Source: Saccharothrix australiensis (GTDB lineage: Bacteria > Actinomycetota > Actinomycetes > Mycobacteriales > Pseudonocardiaceae). Taken from it: a DNA stretch of 64,000 nucleotides. Shown here piece after piece: positions 57,845 through 64,000 of the stretch (the first letter of the stretch is position 1; each line of letters opens with the position of its first letter). The position numbers and the translations under genes are program-made. The stretch spans positions 6,535,501 to 6,599,500 of the forward strand of contig NZ_RBXO01000001.1 in NCBI RefSeq assembly GCF_003634935.1, written 5' to 3'. The notes under the pieces are model-generated. The model was not told where the DNA came from and did not search any database. It saw only the letters and a program-made list of their open reading frames with translations.

Positions 57845-58551
57845 GAGTCGATCCAGATCACGCCGGCGATCCGCCCCGTACCCGGATCGCGCCGGTGGCT
57901 GAACAGGTCCCGCTCCTCCACCGTGCAGCGCGGGTCGACGCCGATCCGCGCGACCCCCGCGTCCGCCAGCTGCTGCCACAGCCCGGCCCGCAGGTCCAGC
58001 GACGGCTTGCCGGCGCGGGACTCGGCCGCGCTGCCGGGCAGGTGCCGCTCGACGTCGGCCCGCATCGCGGCGGGCACCTCGTAGCACTGCCCGCACACCG
58101 CCGGCCCGAGCAGCACCTCGACCCGGCCGACCTCAGCGCCCAGGCCGCGCATCGCCTCCAGCGCCGCGGGCACCACCCCGACCCGCGCACCGACCCGCCC
58201 GGCGTGGACGGCCGCGACCACGCCGGCCTCCGGGTCGCCGAGCAGCACGGGCACGCAGTCGGCGGTGAGCACCACCAGCGCCAGCCGCTCCGCCCTGGTG
58301 ACGACCGCGTCGGTCGCCTCCAGCGGCCCGTCCTGCGGGCCGTCGACCACGGCGACCGTGCGGCCGTGCACCTGTTCCATCCACACCAGGCGGTCGGGGG
58401 TCAGGCCGATGCCCTCGGCCAGGCGGCGGCGGTTCGCGGCCACGGCCGCCGGGTCGTCGCCGACATGGTCACCGAGGTTGAACGACTCGTAGGGCGGCTC
58501 GGACACCCCGCCCGAGCGGGTGGTCACGACACGACGGATGCGCACCGGCAC
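57841..58551 (-). CDS. pgeF: Peptidoglycan editing factor PgeF (laccase-domain)
   Basis: A 236-aa copper/zinc-site protein of the YfiH/DUF152 family. In E. coli it removes mis-incorporated serine from muropeptide precursors; related proteins show purine nucleoside phosphorylase or deaminase activity. Metal and active-site residues lie in MEQVHGRTVAVV, LTADCVPVLL and AAVHAGRVG. GTG 58551 is chosen; a longer open frame upstream is not conserved-looking. It sits between ftsZ and yggS as in most actinobacteria. Confidence 0.92.
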   Translation of the reverse strand: MPVRIRRVVTTRSGGVSEPPYESFNLGDHVGDDPAAVAANRRRLAEGIGLTPDRLVWMEQVHGRTVAVVDGPQDGPLEATDAVVTRAERLALVVLTADCVPVLLGDPEAGVVAAVHAGRVGARVGVVPAALEAMRGLGAEVGRVEVLLGPAVCGQCYEVPAAMRADVERHLPGSAAESRAGKPSLDLRAGLWQQLADAGVARIGVDPRCTVEERDLFSHRRDPGTGRIAGVIWIDS

Positions 58552-58687
58552 AGCCTGCCATGCACGGGAAAGGGGAGACCCGCCGTACCCTCCGGCGACT
58601 CTCCCCTCGCACGTCCCGCGGATGCCGACGCCGCCCGCGACGTCCTCCACTGCCCGACGCCGCGCCGGCCACCCGATCCGGCCCGGC

Positions 58688-60004
58688 TCAGCGGCGCATG
58701 AACGGCGGCACGTCGACCTCGTCGTCCGGGTCGTCGGTCACCGGCACCGGCCGGCCGGGCAGCGAGCCCTGCGACAGCGGCCGGGGGATCGTCGTGGGCG
58801 GCGGCGGCGTCTGCGGCTGCACGGGCGCCGGCTGCACCGGCTGCGGCGCCGGCGCGACCGGCGGCGGGGGCGGCGGCGTGATGGTCCCCTGGTAGACCGG
58901 GTGCGAGCCGTTGGTCGGCGCGGGCTGCGGCGTCGTGGCGGGCCGCGGCGGCTGGTCCTCCGGCGGCGCGCTCACCACCCCCGACTGACCGGGTGCGACC
59001 GCGCCGGCGCGGGTCGAGCCGGACAGCGCCTGCGGTTCGAGCTTCTTGTGCGTCGGTCCGCCGCTGTCGAACCCGGCGGCGATCACCGTCACCCGCACCT
59101 CGTCGCCGAGGGAGTCGTCGATCACCGTGCCGAAGATGATGTTCGCGTCGGGGTGCGCGGCCTCCTGCACGAGCGACGCCGACTCGTTGATCTCGAACAG
59201 CCCGAGGTCCGAACCGCCCGCGATGGACAGCAGCACGCCGTGCGCGCCCTCCATCGACGCTTCCAGCAGCGGCGAGTTGATGGCCTTCTGCGCGGCCTGC
59301 ACCGCGCGGCCCTCGCCGCGCGCCGACCCGATGCCCATCAGCGCCGACCCCGCGCCGGACATCACCGACTTGACGTCCGCGAAGTCCAGGTTGATCAGAC
59401 CGGGCGTGGTGATCAGGTCGGTGATGCCCTGGACACCGGACAGCAGCACCTCGTCCGCCGAGCGGAACGCGTCCATCAGGCTGACGCCGATGTCGCCGAG
59501 CTGGAGCAGCCGGTCGTTCGGGATGACGATCAGCGTGTCGCACTCGTTGCGCAGCGCCTGGATGCCCTCCTCGGCCTGCTTGGCGCGCCGCTTGCCCTCG
59601 AAGGAGAACGGCCGCGTCACGACGCCGATGGTGAGCGCGCCGAGCTTGCGGGCGATGGACGCGACGACCGGCGCGCCGCCGGTGCCCGTGCCGCCGCCCT
59701 CGCCGGCCGTCACGAACACCATGTCCGCGCCCTTGAGGACTTCCTCGATCTCCTCGCGGTGGTCCTCGGCGGCCTTGTGGCCGACCTCGGGGTTCGCGCC
59801 CGCGCCGAGGCCGCGGGTCAGTTCACGGCCGATGTCGAGCTTCACGTCGGCGTCGGACATCAGCAGAGCCTGCGCGTCGGTGTTCACCGCGATGAACTCG
59901 ACGCCCTTGAGCCCGACCTCGATCATCCGGTTCACGGCGTTCACACCGCCGCCGCCGATGCCGACGACCTTTATCACCGCGAGGTAGTTGTGCGGGGGCG
60001 TCAT
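58688..60004 (-). CDS. ftsZ: Cell division GTPase FtsZ
   Basis: A tubulin homologue forming the Z ring. The 438-aa protein has the GTP-binding [11 protein letters not shown] and [15 protein letters not shown] motifs and the T7 loop [15 protein letters not shown]. The C-terminal linker is unusually proline-rich (about 345-415, including a run of six prolines). It ends in the conserved partner-binding peptide [11 protein letters not shown], which would contact SepF. Upstream is a 988-bp gap before ftsQ with a TTGACA at 60128-60123 as a possible -35. Confidence 0.98.
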   Translation of the reverse strand: MTPPHNYLAVIKVVGIGGGGVNAVNRMIEVGLKGVEFIAVNTDAQALLMSDADVKLDIGRELTRGLGAGANPEVGHKAAEDHREEIEEVLKGADMVFVTAGEGGGTGTGGAPVVASIARKLGALTIGVVTRPFSFEGKRRAKQAEEGIQALRNECDTLIVIPNDRLLQLGDIGVSLMDAFRSADEVLLSGVQGITDLITTPGLINLDFADVKSVMSGAGSALMGIGSARGEGRAVQAAQKAINSPLLEASMEGAHGVLLSIAGGSDLGLFEINESASLVQEAAHPDANIIFGTVIDDSLGDEVRVTVIAAGFDSGGPTHKKLEPQALSGSTRAGAVAPGQSGVVSAPPEDQPPRPATTPQPAPTNGSHPVYQGTITPPPPPPVAPAPQPVQPAPVQPQTPPPPTTIPRPLSQGSLPGRPVPVTDDPDDEVDVPPFMRR

Positions 60005-60992
60005 CGGAATCCGCCTTCCTGATCGTGTCCGTGCTCATGTGCTGGAGTGGATGACCACCGGTGTCACACCCGGACGGAGCTCCACCCGGATTGAAACCCT
60101 CAACCACAGAGGTCGAAGGTGTTGTCAACCCCGTATGTTCCCACCGGACGTTATGCACCAAAAATGCCTCGGTCCAGCAGCCACGCCGTAGTTGTGTCCT
60201 GACCGGGTGAGCCGGGACTACTCGCCGGTCACCCCGTCGAGCAGCCCGCGCACCGCGCCCAGGCGCCCCGCGTGCCGACCCTCCCCTGGATCGGTGGATC
60301 GGCACCCAGCGTACGGAAAGCCGCCGTCCCGCGCGGGACTCCACCTCCACTGCCGAGGTGGGTGCCCGCGACGAGTCGCGACTCACCGCGTCCTGCGCAG
60401 CGTAGTCGGCCGCCGATCCGGAGATCGTCCCGCCCGGCCCGATCCGCCGGTCGGCGGGCGGTTCGGCCGCGACCGGGCGACCGGATCGGGCAGCCGGCGG
60501 ACGACAGCGGGGCGGCGGACGACGGCAGCGCGGCGGAGGACAGCGGCGGCGGGCGACAGCGGCGGTGAGCGGCGGCGGAGGCCGGCGGTCGCGGGAGCCG
60601 TGCGGGTTGCGCGTCCTCTTCGGACAGAGCGACGTGGCGATCGTCACCGCCCCGGCCGCCGGCAGTCGTCACGTGGTGTTCATGTGCCGCTACCGCTCGG
60701 ACACGGTCCGGACGTCGTCCGGCGAGGTCGGACGGGCGGTTGCCCGGTGCCGGTGTGGGCGGGATCCCATTACGGCGGTGCGGGGTTCCGCGCGGTCGTC
60801 GGCACGTGGACCTCGCGATACGGACATTGCGGCACGGCGTGCGGGGTGGCCCGCCACGACGCCGCGACGTGCGCGGAGGTCGGTCGTCGCGACGGGGCGC
60901 ACGTGTGGTGGTTCGTCGGGGGATGTTCGTTCGGAGTGTGTCAGTGACTGACATCAGGGTGGTCCCCCGGCACCGGCCACCCGCGCCGCGCG
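60005..60992 (-). other. Long ftsQ-ftsZ intergenic region
   Basis: 988 bp without a supportable gene, although several GC-driven open frames cross it. Near ftsZ, TTGACA (60128-60123, minus strand) is the best promoter element. The middle (60470-60590) is a degenerate GCGGCGGACGACAGC-type repeat. The left-most palindrome copy of the TGTCAGT family lies at 60939. No riboswitch was recognised. Confidence 0.6.
60939..60953. repeat. TGTCAGT-N-ACTGACA palindrome, copy 3
   Basis: Perfect 7-bp arms around a central G, 40 nt past the ftsQ stop. The right flank (ACATCA) matches the other two copies; the left flank does not. Confidence 0.75.
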
Positions 60993-61721
60993 TCAGGACA
61001 CCGTCGGCAGCTCCGGGCTCGACACGTCGAACACCGTGCCCTCGCGGGTCATCAGCACCTGCACGATCGCGGCCTTCCGGGCCGTGTCCGCCGACGAGCC
61101 CCAGCGCACCTCGCGGCCCGCCGTCAACGTCAACGTCACGTCCGCGCCCGTCGTCGCCGCCACCACCAGCACCTCCCGCCGCAACGCCTCGGGCAGGCCG
61201 TTCAGCACCGTGACCGCCGCGGTCATCGCCCCGCGCTCCGCCTTCAGCTCCGGCAGGCCGGCCGGCGGCTGCGCCAGGATCGCGTAGTCCTTGCCGGTCG
61301 CGTCCACGAGGTGCGCCCCGTCACCCAGCAGCGCCACGCCGACGGGCGCGCGCTCCCGCACGGTGAGCCGCACGGTGCCGGGCAGGGCGCGTTCCAACTC
61401 CACGGCCGCCACGCGGGGCACCGCGCGCACCCGTCCCTTGACGTCCTCGACGTCCAGCCGGGCCAGCGGCGTGCCCTGCTCGATCCCGGCCGCCGCGCGC
61501 ACTTCGTCCGGCGTCAGCTCGACGGTGCCCCGCACCTGCACCTCGCGCACGCCGAACACCGGCGTGAACCACACCGCGACCACCACGCCGGTCACGACCA
61601 GCAGGGACAGGACCGCGACGAGCCGGCGGCGCAGCACCGCCCGCCGCGACGGCCCGCCCCGCCGGGACGGCCGCCGCCGCGACGCGGGCGCGGCGCGGCG
61701 CGGCGCCGTCCGGGTGCTCAT
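60993..61721 (-). CDS. ftsQ: Cell division protein FtsQ
   Basis: A bitopic divisome protein linking early and late components. The 242-aa protein has a basic, Arg-rich cytoplasmic N-terminus (1-28), one membrane helix (about 31-52) and a POTRA domain beginning [23 protein letters not shown]. The FtsQ beta domain follows ([20 protein letters not shown]). ATG 61721 overlaps the murC stop (ATGA), so it is coupled to cell-wall synthesis genes. Confidence 0.95.
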   Translation of the reverse strand: MSTRTAPRRAAPASRRRPSRRGGPSRRAVLRRRLVAVLSLLVVTGVVVAVWFTPVFGVREVQVRGTVELTPDEVRAAAGIEQGTPLARLDVEDVKGRVRAVPRVAAVELERALPGTVRLTVRERAPVGVALLGDGAHLVDATGKDYAILAQPPAGLPELKAERGAMTAAVTVLNGLPEALRREVLVVAATTGADVTLTLTAGREVRWGSSADTARKAAIVQVLMTREGTVFDVSSPELPTVS

Positions 61722-63112
61722 CGCCGGTCCAGTTCCCCGACGATCTCGGGGCCGAGCATGGTCACGTCGCCCGCGCCCATCGTGACCACCACGTCGCCCT
61801 CGCCGACCAGGCCCGTCACCAGCGCGGGCACCCGGTCGAACGACGGCTCGTAGTGCACCTTCCCGCCGGCCAGCGGCACCTTGCCCGCCACCAGCGCGCC
61901 GGTCACCCCCGGCTCGGGGTCCTCGCGCGCGCCGTAGACGTCGAGCACCACGACCTCGTCGGCGAGGCCGAGCGCCGTGCCGAACTCCTCCGCGAACAGC
62001 CGCGTCCGCGAGTACAGGTGGGGCTGGAACACCACGACGAGCTTGCCGTCGCCGGCGACCGGCCGGGCGGCGGTGAGCTGCGCGGCGACCTCCGTCGGGT
62101 GGTGGGCGTAGTCGTCGTAGACCCGCACGCCGGACGCGCGGCCCTTGAACTCGAACCGCCGCCGCACACCGCCGAACGCGGCCAGGCCCTCCAGCACGCA
62201 GTCCTGCCGCGCGCCCAGTTCCAGCGCCGCGACGAGGGCCGCGATCGCGTTGCCCGCCATGTGCTCGCCGGGCACCGCGACGCGGACCCGGAGGGTGTCG
62301 CCGTCGACCTCGACGACCGCGAGCCCGCCGCCGTCGTCGGGCCGGTAGTCGACGAGCCGGGCCGCGCCCGGCCCGGTGGCGGTGCGGCCGTAGGTCCGGA
62401 CCCGGATGCCGCGCGCCGCCGCCCGCCCGGCCAGCGCCGCCGCGCCGGGGTCGTCCGCGCACGCGACGAGCACGCCGTCGGGCCGGATGCGCTCCAGGAA
62501 CGAGTCGAACACGGCGACGTAGGCGTCGACGGTGCCGTGGTGGTCGAGGTGGTCGGCCTCGACGTTCGTCACGACCGCCACGGACGGCGCGAAGAACAGG
62601 AACGACCCGTCGCTCTCGTCGGCCTCGGCGACGAACACGCCGCCCGTGCCGTGGTGGGCGTTCGCGCCGGACTCGTTGAGGTCGCCGCCGATCGCGAACG
62701 ACGGGTCCATGCGGCAGTGCTGGAGGGCGACGGTGAGCATCGACGTCGTGGACGTCTTGCCGTGGGTGCCGGCGACGCAGGCCACGCGGTGGTCGAGCAT
62801 CAGCGCGGCCAGGGCCTCGGCCCGCCGCAGCACGACCACGCCGCGTTCGCGGGCGGCGACGAGTTCGGGGTTGTCCTCGCGGATCGCGGTCGACACCACG
62901 ACGGCGGTCGGCCCGCCGTCGAGCTGGTCGAGGTGCGCGCCGTCGTGGCCGAGCGCGATGGCCGCGCCCTGGGCGCGCAGCGCCAGCACGGTGCGCGAGT
63001 CCTTGGCGTCCGAGCCGGACACCTTCGCGCCGCGCGCGAGGAGGATGCGGGCGATGCCGCTCATGCCCGCGCCGCCGATGCCGACGAGGTGGACCCGTTC
63101 GAGCACGTTCAC
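61718..63112 (-). CDS. murC: UDP-N-acetylmuramate--L-alanine ligase
   Basis: Adds L-alanine to UDP-MurNAc with ATP. The 464-aa Mur ligase begins [19 protein letters not shown] (UDP-binding). It has the P-loop [11 protein letters not shown], the [10 protein letters not shown] metal site and [14 protein letters not shown] 63112 overlaps the murG stop by 4 nt. A second GTG at 63106 would remove only two residues. It is followed by ftsQ with ATGA overlap. Confidence 0.97.
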   Translation of the reverse strand: MNVLERVHLVGIGGAGMSGIARILLARGAKVSGSDAKDSRTVLALRAQGAAIALGHDGAHLDQLDGGPTAVVVSTAIREDNPELVAARERGVVVLRRAEALAALMLDHRVACVAGTHGKTSTTSMLTVALQHCRMDPSFAIGGDLNESGANAHHGTGGVFVAEADESDGSFLFFAPSVAVVTNVEADHLDHHGTVDAYVAVFDSFLERIRPDGVLVACADDPGAAALAGRAAARGIRVRTYGRTATGPGAARLVDYRPDDGGGLAVVEVDGDTLRVRVAVPGEHMAGNAIAALVAALELGARQDCVLEGLAAFGGVRRRFEFKGRASGVRVYDDYAHHPTEVAAQLTAARPVAGDGKLVVVFQPHLYSRTRLFAEEFGTALGLADEVVVLDVYGAREDPEPGVTGALVAGKVPLAGGKVHYEPSFDRVPALVTGLVGEGDVVVTMGAGDVTMLGPEIVGELDRR

Positions 63113-64000
63113 TTCCCGATCACTTCCAGCACGATGCGCGCCAGCACCTCGTCGGCCTCGCGGTGCCCGGTGCCCAGCGTCGCCGCGGTCATCGCCGCGA
63201 GCCGCGCCCGGTCCGCCACGAGCGGCACCACGTTCTGCGCGACCCACTGCGGCGTGAGCTGCTCGTCGGGCACCAGGATCCCGCCGCCCGCGTTCACCAC
63301 CGGACCGGCGTTGAGCGCCTGCTCGCCGTTGCCGATGGGCAGCGGCACGAACACCGCGGGCAGGCCGACGGCCGACACCTCGGCGACGGTCATCGCGCCG
63401 GACCGGCACAGCACCGCGTCGGCCGCCGCGTAGGCGAGGTCCATGCGCTCCAGGTACGGCACCGGCACGTACGCGGGCGCGCCCGGCACGGCCTGCACCG
63501 CGACGGTGTTCTTCGGCCCGTGCGCGTGCAGCACGCCCACGCCGGCCTGCGCGAACGCCGACGCCGCGCCGGACACCGCGTTGTTGATCGACCGCGCGCC
63601 CTGCGACCCGCCGAACACCAGCAGCGTGGGCGCGTCGGGGTGGAGCCCGAAGTGCGCCCGCGCCTGCGCCCGCAGCGCCGCCCGGTCCAGCGCGGTGATC
63701 GACTGCCTCAGCGGGATGCCGATGACCTCCGCGCCGGCCAGCCCCGAGTCGGGCACGGCGGCGGCGACGCGCTCGGCGAACTTCGCGCCCACCTTGTTCG
63801 CGAGGCCGGTCTTCGCGTTGGCCTCGTGCACGACGATGGGCACCCGGCCGCGCGCCGCGAGGTAGGCGGGCAGCGACACGTAGCCGCCGAACCCGACCAC
63901 CACGTCCGCGCGGACCCGGTCGAGCACCTCGCGGGTGCGCTTGACCGACTCGCGGACCCGCAGCGGCAGCTTGAGCAGGTCGGGCGACGGCTTGCGCGGC
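63109..64000 (-). CDS. murG: MurG glycosyltransferase (5-prime end outside window)
   Basis: Transfers GlcNAc to lipid I to make lipid II at the inner membrane face. The visible 297 residues include [29 protein letters not shown], the [20 protein letters not shown]-binding loop and the [22 protein letters not shown] substrate site. The reading frame stays open to base 64000, so the start lies beyond the window. It overlaps murC by 4 nt. Confidence 0.96.
   Translation of the reverse strand, partial: PRKPSPDLLKLPLRVRESVKRTREVLDRVRADVVVGFGGYVSLPAYLAARGRVPIVVHEANAKTGLANKVGAKFAERVAAAVPDSGLAGAEVIGIPLRQSITALDRAALRAQARAHFGLHPDAPTLLVFGGSQGARSINNAVSGAASAFAQAGVGVLHAHGPKNTVAVQAVPGAPAYVPVPYLERMDLAYAAADAVLCRSGAMTVAEVSAVGLPAVFVPLPIGNGEQALNAGPVVNAGGGILVPDEQLTPQWVAQNVVPLVADRARLAAMTAATLGTGHREADEVLARIVLEVIGK

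Noticed and set aside
60192..60947. 251-aa plus-strand frame in the ftsQ-ftsZ gap
   Set aside because: Arg/Gly/Pro-rich composition, no recognised domain and no ribosome site; consistent with a random GC-rich frame.

Overview
The window is chromosomal DNA from a high-GC actinobacterium, most probably a Pseudonocardiales member (Saccharothrix/Actinosynnema/Lentzea type). The evidence is very high GC with strong GC3 bias, many GTG starts, abundant 1-4 nt start/stop overlaps, a PriA-type HisA, a Wag31/SepF division cluster, an F420-dependent oxidoreductase, a mycoredoxin-like protein, a SAM-IV riboswitch and an ultrashort actinobacterial ileS T-box. No rRNA, tRNA, CRISPR array, insertion sequence or prophage was recognised. 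Most genes are core metabolic or cell-division genes on the minus strand.

Layout. 0.1-14.5 kb: end of a tryptophan block (trpE and its membrane partner) and the histidine genes hisD-C-B, hisH-priA and hisF-I. The his genes are split by two accessory islets. One holds cspA, a small gene, an F420 oxidoreductase and a wrecked Clp-N gene. The other holds a SoxR-controlled split transketolase and a kptA remnant. 15-22 kb: secreted zinc carboxypeptidase, PLP enzyme, a Ser/Thr-rich membrane protein with an amyloid-motif-like N-terminus, orphan peptide-binding lipoprotein, C-N hydrolase and a PRC-barrel stress protein. 22-29.3 kb: nadA-nadB-nadC facing the NrtR repressor, a LON-domain protein, then an MFS permease with a DUF1445 hydro-lyase. 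29.6-35.6 kb: biotin genes (P450, bioA, bioD, bioB, BsaP, DUF2567) without bioF, plus a glutaredoxin. 35.8-42.6 kb: dnaE1, a proline-rich wHTH protein, an RluA-family synthase and lspA. 42.6-49.3 kb: SAM-IV-controlled cysteine desulfurase-like gene, K+/H+ antiporter, DUF167, TetR, two overlapping sigma factors with a 40-aa ORF, and a 51-aa membrane protein. 49.4-54.4 kb: ileS behind a T-box, then a caspase/EF-hand/beta-propeller protein. 54.6-64 kb: division and cell-wall cluster murG-murC-ftsQ-ftsZ-pgeF-yggS-sepF-yggT-wag31, transcribed right to left and running off the right edge inside murG.

Regulation that can be read directly: SoxR box (10526), NrtR-type operator (25510), GntR-type palindrome (27183), three orphan TetR-like palindromes (32919-33030), a candidate biotin operator (35598), SAM-IV aptamer (43963), T-box (about 52505) and strong GC-rich terminator hairpins. 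Recurrent non-coding structure includes intergenic minisatellites sharing the core GCCACCCGAC in and beside the his locus, three copies of a TGTCAGT-N-ACTGACA palindrome, and a 133-nt inverted repeat at 8416.
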